NCBI GenBank assembly: GCA_963717955.1
Contig: CAVQXR010000001.1
Span: forward strand, 1,612,001 to 1,676,000
From: CAVQXR01 sp963717955
GTDB taxonomy: Bacteria > Actinomycetota > Thermoleophilia > Gaiellales > Gaiellaceae
Length of the DNA: 64,000 nt
Direction of reading: 5' to 3'
How positions within the stretch are numbered: position 1 is the stretch's first letter; the number at the start of each line of letters is the position of its first letter. The translations under genes were made by a program, and so were the position numbers. This document shows positions 42,301 through 50,591 of the stretch, one piece after another. The notes below the pieces were generated by a model. The model made no database searches and had not been told where the DNA came from. It saw nothing but the letters and a program-made list of their open reading frames with translations.

Positions 42301-44327
42301 GCGACGTGCCGGCACTCGAGCTCGACGACCTGGCGGTCGCGTACACCGTGCGCGGCGTCGACCGGCCGGTGCTGCGCGGCGTCACGCTCTCGGTCGGCGC
42401 CGGCGAGGCGTACGGGCTCGTCGGCGAGTCCGGCTGCGGGAAGACGACGGCCGCGTTCGCGGCGATGCGCTACCTGCCGCGAAACGGGAAGGTCACCGGA
42501 GGCTCCATTCGCGTGACCGGTGAGGACGTGACCGCCATGTCCGACGCCGACGTGCGGCGCCTGCGCCGGACTCGGGTCTCGATGGTCTACCAGAGCCCCG
42601 GCGCAGCCCTGAACCCCTCGATCCGTGCCGGCGAGCAGGTCGCCGAGGTCTACGAGCTCGCCGGCGTGGAGGGGGCGCGGGAGCGGGCGCGCGAGATGCT
42701 CGCCAGGGTGCAGATCGCCGACCCGGACAGCGTCATGCGCCGGTATCCCCACCAGCTGTCGGGCGGGATGCAGCAGCGCGTCGTGATCGCGATGGCGCTC
42801 GCCTCGGATCCCGCGCTCCTGATCCTCGACGAGCCGACGACGGGCCTCGATGCAACGGTCGAGGCGGAGGTGCTCGACCTCGTCGCCGGGCTCCGACAGG
42901 AGCTCGGGACGAGCGTCCTCTTCATCAGCCACAACCTCGGCGTGATCCGCACGCTGTGCGACCGCGTCGGCGTCCTGTACGCCGGACGTGTCGTCGAGGA
43001 GGGCGCGACCGGCGAGGTGCTCGAGCAGCCGCGTCACCCGTACACGGTCGGGCTCGTCCGGTGCATTCCGCGCGGAGGCCTGCGGAAGGACCGGGACCGC
43101 CTGGACACGATCCCCGGCTTCCCACCGCCACCCGGCAGCGACCTGCCGGGCTGTGTGTTCCTCGATCGCTGCGCGCTCGCCCGGCGCGTCTGCGCTGAGC
43201 AGGAGCCCGAGCTCCAGCCGGTCGGGCCGGCGCACGGAAGCCGCTGCCATTTCCACGAGCAGGCGGCGACGCTGCCGCGGACGACGCCCCCCCGAGCGGC
43301 GGCGCGAGACCGCGTGGGAAACGGCGAGCCAGTCGTGAGGGCCGAGCGGATGACGAAGACGTTCCGTCAGGAGGGTCACGACATCCGCGCGCTCGACGAC
43401 GTCTCGATCACGATCCGGCCCGGTGAGACGCTCGGAGTCGTCGGCGAGTCGGGGAGCGGCAAGACCACCTTCGCCCGACTCCTGCTCGGTCTGACGGCAC
43501 CCGACCCGGGATCCCGGGTCGAGCTCGACGGCCGGCCGCTCGCTCCGCGAATCGGGCAGAGAGACGCCGAGCAGGTACGTGCTCTCCAGATCGTGTTCCA
43601 GAACCCCGACGCCGCGCTCAACCGGCGCTTCTCCGCCCGCAGGATCCTCAACCGCGCGCTCACGAAGCTCACGGGCGTGGCGGGGAGCGAGCGAGACGCG
43701 CGACTGCGCGAGCTCGCCCTCTCCGTCCGGTTCGAGCCACGGCTGCTCGACGCGAGACCGGCGCAGCTGTCGGGCGGGCAGAAGCAGCGCGTGGCGATCG
43801 CGCGGGCCTTCGCCGGCGAGCCGCGCCTCGTCGTCTGCGACGAGCCGACGAGCGCCCTCGACGTGTCGGTGCAGGCGGCGATCCTCAACCTGCTGGCCGA
43901 CCTCCAGGCCGAGCGGGGGGTCACCTACCTCTTCATCTCACACGATCTCGCGGTCGTGAGGTTCCTCTCCGACCGGATCGCCGTCCTGTACCTCGGCCAG
44001 GTCATGGAGCTGGGCGAGGCCGAGGCGGTCTTCACCGCACCGCACCACCCCTATACCGAGGCGCTGCTCTCCGCGGTGCCGACCGTCGCAGGCGAGACGC
44101 GGGCAAGGATCCGCCTCGAGGGCGACCTCCCGAGCCACGCCAACCCGCCGGCCGGCTGTGCCTTCCACACGCGGTGCCCACGAAAGCTCGGAGCTCTGTG
44201 CGAGACGGAGGCGCCGCCGCTCGCAGAGCAGGAGCCCGGCCACCTGCTGCGCTGCCACATCCCGATCGACGAGCTGCGCCGGCTCCAGGCGCTGTCGCCC
44301 GAGCGGGCACCGGGCCGGCGAGCATGA
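42297..44327 (+). CDS. Fused peptide ABC transporter ATPase (DppD-DppF type)
   Basis: A 676-aa protein carrying both ATPase subunits. Half 1: Walker A GESGCGKTT (about 43-51), signature LSGGMQQRV, Walker B LLILDEPTTGLD, and the oligopeptide C-terminal domain with three or four Cys (GCVFLDRCALARRVC) that may bind an iron-sulfur cluster. Half 2 (from about 345): GESGSGKTT, LSGGQKQRVA, VVCDEPTSALD and again CAFHTRCPRKLGALC. Usually these are two genes; the fusion fixes stoichiometry. Both halves keep all catalytic residues. The linker RTTPPRAAARD is short. Confidence 0.93.
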   Translation: MSDVPALELDDLAVAYTVRGVDRPVLRGVTLSVGAGEAYGLVGESGCGKTTAAFAAMRYLPRNGKVTGGSIRVTGEDVTAMSDADVRRLRRTRVSMVYQSPGAALNPSIRAGEQVAEVYELAGVEGARERAREMLARVQIADPDSVMRRYPHQLSGGMQQRVVIAMALASDPALLILDEPTTGLDATVEAEVLDLVAGLRQELGTSVLFISHNLGVIRTLCDRVGVLYAGRVVEEGATGEVLEQPRHPYTVGLVRCIPRGGLRKDRDRLDTIPGFPPPPGSDLPGCVFLDRCALARRVCAEQEPELQPVGPAHGSRCHFHEQAATLPRTTPPRAAARDRVGNGEPVVRAERMTKTFRQEGHDIRALDDVSITIRPGETLGVVGESGSGKTTFARLLLGLTAPDPGSRVELDGRPLAPRIGQRDAEQVRALQIVFQNPDAALNRRFSARRILNRALTKLTGVAGSERDARLRELALSVRFEPRLLDARPAQLSGGQKQRVAIARAFAGEPRLVVCDEPTSALDVSVQAAILNLLADLQAERGVTYLFISHDLAVVRFLSDRIAVLYLGQVMELGEAEAVFTAPHHPYTEALLSAVPTVAGETRARIRLEGDLPSHANPPAGCAFHTRCPRKLGALCETEAPPLAEQEPGHLLRCHIPIDELRRLQALSPERAPGRRA

Positions 44328-44379
44328 GGGCCGGCGCTCCCGATCCCCCGGCTCGAACGCCGGGTGCTCCCGTCGATCT

Positions 44380-44575
44380 ACGGCTCCTCGCGCCGCGCGA
44401 GGCTTCCGCGTATGCCTCGCGCCGCGCGAGGCTTCCGCGTATCCGCGGGCTCTACGGGTCGGGGCGGCTGCCGCTCGACCGGCTCGTCTCGCACCGCCTC
44501 CCGCTCGAGCGGGTCGGCGAGGCGCTCGACCTGATGACGTCCGGCGCCACGCTGTGCGTGTCAGGATCGCTTCGA
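44380..44575 (+). pseudogene. Zinc-type alcohol dehydrogenase C-terminal remnant
   Basis: The frame reads IRGLYGSGRLPLDRLVSHRL and PLERVGEALDLMTSG, the end of a medium-chain dehydrogenase (typically IYGSGRLPLDxLVTHRxPLE). No cofactor or catalytic domain remains upstream, where a 28-base duplication (44386-44442) encodes ASAYASRRARLP-like filler. It is decayed DNA between the importer operon and pyrophosphatase. Confidence 0.6.
44386..44442 (+). repeat. 28-base direct duplication
   Basis: CCTCGCGCCGCGCGAGGCTT and the following CCGCGTAT occur twice, at 44386 and 44415, separated by one base. Each unit contains the palindrome CCTCGCG...CGCGAGG. Confidence 0.85.
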
Positions 44576-44716
44576 CGTCGCCCGGCACCGTCTCGCGCAC
44601 GACCGGCCTCGACGGGATCGAGGAGGCGTTCGAACGCATGCGGTGGGATGTAGGGGCGACGGTGGTCGTCATCGGCCCCATCCTCGTCGGCCCACTCCCA
44701 CCCGAGCTAGCCTGAA
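44560..44716 (+). pseudogene. Second dehydrogenase C-terminal remnant
   Basis: In a different frame from the previous remnant, RTTGLDGIEEAFERMRWDVG and VVVIGPILVG resemble the last helix and strand of another alcohol dehydrogenase (GLDxIEEAFERMxxGxxxRxVVxL). It has no start or upstream domains. The two remnants suggest repeated deletion at this junction. Confidence 0.45.
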
Positions 44717-44719
44717 GCC

Positions 44720-45217
44720 GTGGAGCCCGTCCCCGTCGTCGTGTACGTCGAGATCCCGGCCGGGTCGCGCAACAAGTACGAGTACGACCCGGAGCTCGGA
44801 GGGATCGTGCTCGATCGGCGCCTGTTCACGTCGATGAGCTATCCGGCCGACTACGGCTTCATTGAGGGGGCGCTAGGGGACGACGGCGATCCCCTCGACG
44901 CGCTCGTGCTCGTCGGCGATCCGACGTTTCCGGGCTGTCGCATTCGCGTGCGCCCGATCGGCGTCTTCTACATGGCCGACGAGAAGGGAGCCGACGAGAA
45001 GGTCATCTGCGTCTCACTCCGGGATCCCACGTGGCTTCGCGTCCACGACATCCACGACCTGCAGCCGGAGTTCCGCGACGAGATCGAGCACTTCTTCCAG
45101 GTCTACAAGGACCTCGAGAAGAAGACGGTCGTCGCCACCCGCGGCTTCGGCAACAAGGCGGAGGCCACCGAGATCATCGAGGCTGCGCGCAGGCGGGCGG
45201 CGGGTCGCCCTGCCTGA
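44720..45217 (+). CDS. ppa: Inorganic pyrophosphatase (family I)
   Basis: A 165-aa soluble family-I pyrophosphatase that hydrolyses pyrophosphate to drive biosynthesis. Active-site landmarks are YVEIPAGSRNKYEYD, SMSYPADYGFIEG and GDDGDPLDALVL with the metal-binding Asp cluster. KDLEKKTVVATRGFG completes the family pattern. It starts at GTG 44720 with no strong ribosome-binding site. The length is normal. A long perfect hairpin ends the transcript at 45227. Confidence 0.95.
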   Translation: MEPVPVVVYVEIPAGSRNKYEYDPELGGIVLDRRLFTSMSYPADYGFIEGALGDDGDPLDALVLVGDPTFPGCRIRVRPIGVFYMADEKGADEKVICVSLRDPTWLRVHDIHDLQPEFRDEIEHFFQVYKDLEKKTVVATRGFGNKAEATEIIEAARRRAAGRPA

Positions 45218-45226
45218 GCTCCCCGC

Positions 45227-45260
45227 GATGGGGCCCGCTCCGACCGGAGCGGGCCCCATC
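45227..45260 (+). terminator. Terminator of ppa
   Basis: A perfect 15-base stem (GATGGGGCCCGCTCC with GGAGCGGGCCCCATC) around GACC, 10 bases after the stop codon. No T-run follows. Confidence 0.88.
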
Positions 45261-45313
45261 GGCGCCGTTCGTCCATCCGGGTACGCTGCGGCCGTGATCG
45301 ACATCCTGCCCCT

Positions 45314-46225
45314 GTGAGCGCCGAGACGCCGCTCGAGGCCGCGCCCGCGGGGCTCACGGCGCGCCCGGACGTCTTTCTCAAGCGCGAGGACGTTCACGAG
45401 CTCGGCGCGTTCAAGTGGCGCGGTGCCCTACCGACGCTCGAGGCATGGCGGCGGGCGGGGGCGACCAGGGTCGTCACCGCCTCGACCGGCAACCACGGCG
45501 CCGCAACCGCCTGGTCCGCGAAACGGCTCGAACTCGACACCCTCGTCTTCGTCCCCGAGGGGGCAGCCCGTGCGAAGGTCGACCTGATCGAGTCGCTCGG
45601 GGCGGAGGTGCGGTTTGCGGGCGATGACATCGACGACGCGAAGGACGCCGGGCGCGCCTTCGCGAGCGACGCCCGGCTGCCATTCTTCGAGGACGGCAGC
45701 GAGCGGGCGCAGTACGAAGGCTATCGCTCGATCGCGCGGGAGCTGCTCGCACAGCTGGCCGAGCCGCCTGTCGCCGTCGTCGTGCCGCTCGGCAACGGCG
45801 CGCTGCTCGGCGGCATCGGCCTCGAGGTGGCCGAGCACGCTCCGAGAACGCTCCGTATCGGTGTCCAGGCGAAGGAGGCGCCCGTGATGGTCGAGTGCTG
45901 GCAGGCGGGCGAGGTCGTCGAGAGCCGGCGCTGCTCGACGTTCGCGGACGGGCTCGCCATCCGTGTCGCGATCCCGCTCGCCGTCGAGGTGCTCGGTGAG
46001 GTCGCCAGCCGGATGCTGCTCGTGTCGGAGCGGGAGATCGCCAAGGCGGTCGGCGCGTACGCACGGGTCGGTATCCGGACCGAGGGGGCCGCGGCCGCGG
46101 CTCTCGCCGCGCTGCGACAGGTCGACGACATCACGGGCCCGATCGTCCTCGTCGTCACAGGGCGCAACATCGACGACGACCTCTGGGCTCGCGCCTGCCA
46201 CGCCCCAGGATCCTTCCCCGCCTGA
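45314..46225 (+). CDS. Threonine/serine dehydratase-like PLP enzyme
   Basis: A 303-aa fold-type II pyridoxal-phosphate enzyme. The Schiff-base lysine is in GAFKWRGAL (about residue 35), preceded by LKREDVHEL. The substrate loop is ASTGNHGAATAWSAK, and the phosphate-binding loop is PLGNGALLGG. It lacks the ACT regulatory domain of biosynthetic IlvA, so it is catabolic or racemase-like. It starts at GTG 45314; a 7-codon frame beginning GTG 45294 overlaps this start (CTGTGAGC), which may couple translation. Threonine versus serine or other hydroxy-amino acid cannot be distinguished. Confidence 0.88.
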   Translation: MSAETPLEAAPAGLTARPDVFLKREDVHELGAFKWRGALPTLEAWRRAGATRVVTASTGNHGAATAWSAKRLELDTLVFVPEGAARAKVDLIESLGAEVRFAGDDIDDAKDAGRAFASDARLPFFEDGSERAQYEGYRSIARELLAQLAEPPVAVVVPLGNGALLGGIGLEVAEHAPRTLRIGVQAKEAPVMVECWQAGEVVESRRCSTFADGLAIRVAIPLAVEVLGEVASRMLLVSEREIAKAVGAYARVGIRTEGAAAAALAALRQVDDITGPIVLVVTGRNIDDDLWARACHAPGSFPA

Positions 46226-46255
46226 GCGGTTCGCGGACCCGGTCGAGCGCGTCGC

Positions 46256-47272
46256 CTACTCGCTGACCGTCCAGGTGTCGCCCGAATGCAGCAGCGCCCC
46301 GAGGTCGCCGGGGCCGAGCTTCGCCTTTGCGTCCTCCAGCTGAGCGTCCATCGCGTCACCGTAGACACTGCGCTCGACCGCCCGGAAGACGCCGATCGGG
46401 GTCGGCCCGGTCGGCCGCTCCGACAGGTGCGCGAGCGAGAACGCGAGGCTCGGGTCGGGCCGGCATGCGTCGTGCACGAGCAGGGCCTCGACGCCGACGT
46501 CTGCAACGTCCACGACCTCGAGGCCCCCGTCGGACCGCTGGACGACGCCCTGGTCACCGTCCGGGCCGAACCTGATCGGCTGCCCGTGCACGAGCCGGAT
46601 CTGGTTCCGCGCCTTCGTCTCCTTGTCGGTCAGCGCGTCGAACGCATGGTCGTTGAAGACCGGGCAGTTCTGATAGATCTCGACGAACGCGGTGCCCCGG
46701 TGCGCGACGGCCTGGCGGAGCACGTCGGTGAGGTGACCTCGATCGACGTCGAGGGTGCGGGCCACGAACGACGCCTCGGCGCCCAGCGCGAGCGCGAGCG
46801 GGTTGAACGGGTGGTCGAGCGCACCGAAGGGTGTCGACTTGGTGATCTTCCCCTGCTCGCTCGTCGGGGAGTACTGGCCCTTCGTGAGCCCGTAGATCTG
46901 GTTGTTGAAGAGCAGGATCTTCAACGGCACGTTCCGGCGCAGCGCGTGGATGAGGTGGTTTCCGCCGATCGATAGCGAGTCACCGTCGCCGGTGACGACC
47001 CAGACGGAGAGGTCGGGGCGAGTGACGGCGATACCGGTGGCGAGCGGCACCGCCCGCCCGTGGATGCCGTGCATCCCGTAGGTGTTCATGTAGTACGCAA
47101 ACCGGCCGGCGCAGCCGATGCCGGCGACGAAGACGACCCGCTCGGGCGGCAGCCCGACCTCCGGCATGAAGCCGGCGACGACGTTGAGGATCGCGTAGTC
47201 CCCGCATCCGGGGCACCAGCGCACCTCCTGATCGGATTCCCACGCCTTCCTGTCCTTTGCCACGACCGCCAT
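46256..47272 (-). CDS. korB: 2-oxoacid:ferredoxin oxidoreductase beta subunit (KorB-like)
   Basis: A 338-aa thiamine-diphosphate subunit. WCPGCGDYAIL gives the N-terminal CxxC pair of the family. The thiamine site is VTGDGDSLSIGGNHLIHALRR with FNNQIYGLTKGQYSPTS. It works with the alpha-gamma fusion at 47288 to interconvert 2-oxoglutarate (or another 2-oxoacid) and acyl-CoA with ferredoxin. It lies 15 bases downstream of that gene. KorB of actinobacteria is the nearest match by layout; a substrate other than 2-oxoglutarate is possible. Confidence 0.93.
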   Translation of the reverse strand: MAVVAKDRKAWESDQEVRWCPGCGDYAILNVVAGFMPEVGLPPERVVFVAGIGCAGRFAYYMNTYGMHGIHGRAVPLATGIAVTRPDLSVWVVTGDGDSLSIGGNHLIHALRRNVPLKILLFNNQIYGLTKGQYSPTSEQGKITKSTPFGALDHPFNPLALALGAEASFVARTLDVDRGHLTDVLRQAVAHRGTAFVEIYQNCPVFNDHAFDALTDKETKARNQIRLVHGQPIRFGPDGDQGVVQRSDGGLEVVDVADVGVEALLVHDACRPDPSLAFSLAHLSERPTGPTPIGVFRAVERSVYGDAMDAQLEDAKAKLGPGDLGALLHSGDTWTVSE

Positions 47273-47287
47273 CGGATCCTCCGCCTG

Positions 47288-49126
47288 TTACAGCCTGATC
47301 TCGATCGCCCGCTCGATCTCCGACACCCCGAACGGGACCCCCTGGACCTTGGAGACCCCCTCGGCGGGCGTGAGGTACTCGGCACGGAGCAACCGGACGA
47401 GCTGACCCGAGTTCAGCTCCGGCACGAGCACCTTGGGATACCGAGCCAGTACCGCTCCGAGATCGGCCGGGAACGGGTTGAGATGGACGAGATGTGCCGT
47501 GGCGACCGGATTGCCACGCGCACGGACCCGCTTCGCCGCAGCGAGGATCGCGCCGTACGTCGACCCCCAGCCGAGCACGAGCAGGTCTGCCGCACCGTCG
47601 GGGTCGTCCACGGCAAGCGGTGGAAGGTCGCCGGCGACCCGCTCGACCTTCGCGGCCCGAAGGTGCGTCATCAACTCATGGTTGTGCGGGTCGTAGGAGA
47701 TGTTCCCGGTCCCGTCCTCCTTCTCGAGGCCTCCGATCCGGTGCTCAAGTCCCGGCGTGCCGGGAGCCGCCCACGGGCGGGCCAACCGCTCGTCGCGCAG
47801 GTACGGGAGGAACCCGTCAGCGCTGTTCTTCTCCGTCGCGAAGGCCGGATCGATGACCGGCAGCGTTTCGACGTCCGGGATCTGCCAGGGCTCCGACGAG
47901 TTCACGAGGAAGGTGTCGCTGAGCAGGATCACCGGCGTGCGGTACGTGATCGCGATTCGCGCAGCCTCCATCGCCGCCTCGAAGCACTGCGACGGCGTGT
48001 AGGCAGCGACGATCGGAATCGGCGACTCACCGTGCCGGCCGTACATGGCAAGCAGGAGGTCTCCGGCCTCGGTCTTCGTGGGCATGCCAGTCGAGGGTCC
48101 CGAGCGCTGCACGTCGACGACGATCAGCGGCAGCTCGAGCGCGACCGCGAGACCGATCGTCTCGGCCTTCAGGTCCATTCCCGGACCGCTCGTGCCCGTC
48201 ACGCCGAGGTTTCCCGCGAACGCCGCCCCGAGCGCGATGTTCGCGGCGGCGATCTCATCCTCGGCCTGCACCGTGCGGACGCCGAAGTTCTTGCGCCGCG
48301 ACAGCTCGTGCAGCAACTCGGACGCGGGCGTGATCGGATAGCTCGCATAGACGAGCGAGAGGCCGCTGTTGACGCTTGCGGCGATGAGACCCCAGGCGAG
48401 CGCTGCCGTCCCGGTGATGTTGCGGTAGACGCCCGGCGCGGCTGGCGCCGGCTTGACGTCGTACTGGACGCCGAAGACCTCCGTCGTCTCGCCGAAGTTC
48501 CAGCCTGCATGGAACGCCGCAAGGTTCGCGTCGCGAATGTGCGGCACGGCCGCGAACCGCTTCTCGAGCCACTGCTCGGTCACGTCGGTCGGCCGGCCGA
48601 ACATCCACGACACCAGACCGAGCGCGAAGAAGTTCTTCGCGCGCTCGGCCTCGCGCTTCGTGATGCCGTCGATGCCATCCGTCGCCCGCAGCGTCATCGT
48701 CGCCATCGGGACACGGAAGACCTGATACCCGTCGAGGCTGCCGTTCTCGAGCGGATGCGCCTCGTAGCCTGCCTTGTCGAGGTTGCGTGACGTGAACTCG
48801 TCCTCGTTTGCGATCACCATGCCGCCCCGCTCGAGGAGGCCGATGTTCGTCCGCAGCGCCGCGGGATTCATCGCCACGAGGACGTTCGGCTGATCGCCGG
48901 GCGTCAGGATGTCCCGGGACGCGAACTGGATCTGGAACGCCGAGACACCGTGAAGCGTCCCCTTCGGCGCACGAATCTCGGCCGGGAAGTCCGGCAGGGT
49001 CGCGAGGTCGTTTCCGAGAACCGCGGTCGCGTTCGTGAACCGGTCGCCCGCGACCTGCATCCCATCGCCGGAATCGCCGGCAAAGCGCACGACGACCCGA
49101 TCCCGCTCCTCGACACTCTTAGCCAA
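47288..49126 (-). CDS. korA: 2-oxoacid:ferredoxin oxidoreductase alpha subunit with fused gamma domain (KorA-like)
   Basis: A 612-aa protein. The gamma domain (about 10-190) includes VRFAGDSGDGMQVAGDRF, PDFPAEIRAPKGTLHGVSAF and MNPAALRTN. The alpha pyrimidine-binding domain begins near 225 (GTAALAWGLIAASVNSGL; ASYPITPASELLHELSR; GTSGPGMDLKAE). The transketolase-C-like domain closes the chain. The order gamma-alpha in one polypeptide, with a separate beta, is the mycobacterial/actinobacterial KorAB layout. No ferredoxin gene is adjacent. Confidence 0.94.
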   Translation of the reverse strand: MAKSVEERDRVVVRFAGDSGDGMQVAGDRFTNATAVLGNDLATLPDFPAEIRAPKGTLHGVSAFQIQFASRDILTPGDQPNVLVAMNPAALRTNIGLLERGGMVIANEDEFTSRNLDKAGYEAHPLENGSLDGYQVFRVPMATMTLRATDGIDGITKREAERAKNFFALGLVSWMFGRPTDVTEQWLEKRFAAVPHIRDANLAAFHAGWNFGETTEVFGVQYDVKPAPAAPGVYRNITGTAALAWGLIAASVNSGLSLVYASYPITPASELLHELSRRKNFGVRTVQAEDEIAAANIALGAAFAGNLGVTGTSGPGMDLKAETIGLAVALELPLIVVDVQRSGPSTGMPTKTEAGDLLLAMYGRHGESPIPIVAAYTPSQCFEAAMEAARIAITYRTPVILLSDTFLVNSSEPWQIPDVETLPVIDPAFATEKNSADGFLPYLRDERLARPWAAPGTPGLEHRIGGLEKEDGTGNISYDPHNHELMTHLRAAKVERVAGDLPPLAVDDPDGAADLLVLGWGSTYGAILAAAKRVRARGNPVATAHLVHLNPFPADLGAVLARYPKVLVPELNSGQLVRLLRAEYLTPAEGVSKVQGVPFGVSEIERAIEIRL

Positions 49127-49248
49127 CGACTGCCGCCCCGACTCCCCCGGTCCCTTCCAGTAGACCCTAGCAGCTCCCTCGTACGGTTAGCCCGGCCGTA
49201 CGGTCGCGCTCGACCGCTCGGAGGGAGCGACCGCGACGGAGCGGGCGA

Positions 49249-49279
49249 CCGCCACGCCCGGCCGGTCGGGGCGTGGCGG
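49249..49279 (-). terminator. Terminator downstream of the small coiled-coil gene
   Basis: A perfect 11-base stem, CCGCCACGCCC with GGGCGTGGCGG, and a 9-base loop between the minus-strand gene ending at 49320 and korA. Confidence 0.7.
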
Positions 49280-49319
49280 CGTTGCCTGGTGAACGCGCAC
49301 CGCCCGGAGGTGAAGGCAA

Positions 49320-49670
49320 TTAGCCCTCTACTCCACCGTCACCCGTGGGATCCGGCTGCGAGCGCGCCGAGGACGACGCCGGCTGCTTCTCCTCGGCAGT
49401 CTTGGCCGTCTCGGCCGTCCTGCCCGCGCTCACCGCGGCGAGCTCCTCCCGCAAGGCCCGCACCCGATCGACCGCAGGGGCGAGCTTCGGGTGGGTGAGA
49501 GCTCCCTCTTCGACGAGCTCGAGCGCGATCCGGCCAAGGTCCTCCTGGGCGCTCCCGAGCTGACGCTTGAGGCTCAGCTCCTTCGCCTCGTCCCGGGCAC
49601 GGTCGACCGCCTGCCCGGCCAGACCCATCGCCTGGTCTGCGCCCTCCTTGAGCTTGTCGAGCAGGCCCAT
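49320..49670 (-). CDS. Small helical conserved protein
   Basis: A 116-aa soluble protein. It begins MGLLDKLKEGADQAMGLAGQ and continues in charged heptad-like helices (LKRQLGSAQEDLGRIALELV, VDRVRALREELAAV) before a disordered Ala/Thr/Ser/Pro tail. It is likely a coiled coil. Similar short proteins occur in many actinobacteria, but no function is established to my knowledge. It is separate from dprA by 39 bases and has its own terminator. Confidence 0.75.
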   Translation of the reverse strand: MGLLDKLKEGADQAMGLAGQAVDRARDEAKELSLKRQLGSAQEDLGRIALELVEEGALTHPKLAPAVDRVRALREELAAVSAGRTAETAKTAEEKQPASSSARSQPDPTGDGGVEG

Positions 49671-49709
49671 CTCGTCCCCCTTCGTCGCTTGTCCCTGCCT
49701 GATGCTAGA

Positions 49710-50591
49710 TCAATGGCCCACTCCTCTCACGGCCCTGCCGAGTGCACGGTAGACGCCGTCCTCGATCGTGACCAGGTGCTGGAGCTCGAGATCCACGAGC
49801 GCGGCCGCCGCCTGCGAGACGGGCAGGCCGGCGCGGCTCGCGAGCAGATCGATGTCGCCCGGCCCTTCCAGCACGGCGGCGTGCACGAGGGCGGCTGGAC
49901 CGTTCGGGACGCTCCGCACCTCCGCCGGGTCGAGCCCGAGAGGGACGAGTATGTCCTCGACACCGAGCACCGGTGCCGCCCCGACGCGGAGCAGACCGTT
50001 CGTCCCGGCGGACAGCGCCGACGTGATCTCGCCCGGCACGGCCAAGACCTCGCGCCCCTCCTCCACGGCGAAGTCGGCGGTGATCAGAGCTCCCGAGCGT
50101 TCCCTCGCCTCGACGACCACGACGGCCTGCGAGAGCCCCGCGATGATGCGATTGCGGGCCGGAAACTGCCACGGGGCCGGCGGTACCCCGGGCTCGTACT
50201 CGGAGACGACGAGGCCGGTGCATGCGATCCGGCGCGCAAGCTCGGCGTGGGCGGCCGGGTAGTCGCGGTCGATGCCGCACCCGAGCACCGCCACCGTCGC
50301 GCCGCCGGTCTCGAGCGCTCCGCGATGGGCCTCGCCGTCCACGCCCCGCGCCAGCCCGCTCACGACGACGGCTCCCGCCGACGCGAGCTCGCGGCCGAGG
50401 AGGCGCGCCACCTGCCGGCCGTAGGGCGAGCAGGATCGAGCGCCGACGACGGCCACGCAGGGGCCGGCGAGCACCTCGACCCGCTGCCCTCGCAGGTAGA
50501 GCCGGGGCGGTGGATCGTAGATGGCGGCGAGCAGCTCCGGATAGCCCGGTTCGCCGACCCGGAGAACGCCCATGGGCCCGACACCTGTCAT
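49710..50591 (-). CDS. dprA: DNA-processing protein DprA
   Basis: A 293-aa protein that loads RecA on incoming single-stranded DNA. The Rossmann-like core includes VAVVGARSCSPYGRQVA, VVSGLARGVDGEAHRGALE, VLGCGIDRDYPAAH and FPARNRIIAGLSQAVVVVEA. A C-terminal winged-helix-like domain (DIDLLASRAGLPVSQAAAAL) is present. The N-terminal SAM-like extension of some homologues is absent. The start overlaps the comM stop by 4 bases, so both are cotranscribed. Confidence 0.94.
   Translation of the reverse strand: MTGVGPMGVLRVGEPGYPELLAAIYDPPPRLYLRGQRVEVLAGPCVAVVGARSCSPYGRQVARLLGRELASAGAVVVSGLARGVDGEAHRGALETGGATVAVLGCGIDRDYPAAHAELARRIACTGLVVSEYEPGVPPAPWQFPARNRIIAGLSQAVVVVEARERSGALITADFAVEEGREVLAVPGEITSALSAGTNGLLRVGAAPVLGVEDILVPLGLDPAEVRSVPNGPAALVHAAVLEGPGDIDLLASRAGLPVSQAAAALVDLELQHLVTIEDGVYRALGRAVRGVGH

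Noticed and set aside
45294..45317. Seven-codon leader peptide before the dehydratase gene
   Set aside because: The overlap with the GTG start is neat, but there are no runs of regulatory codons or attenuator hairpins, so it may be chance.
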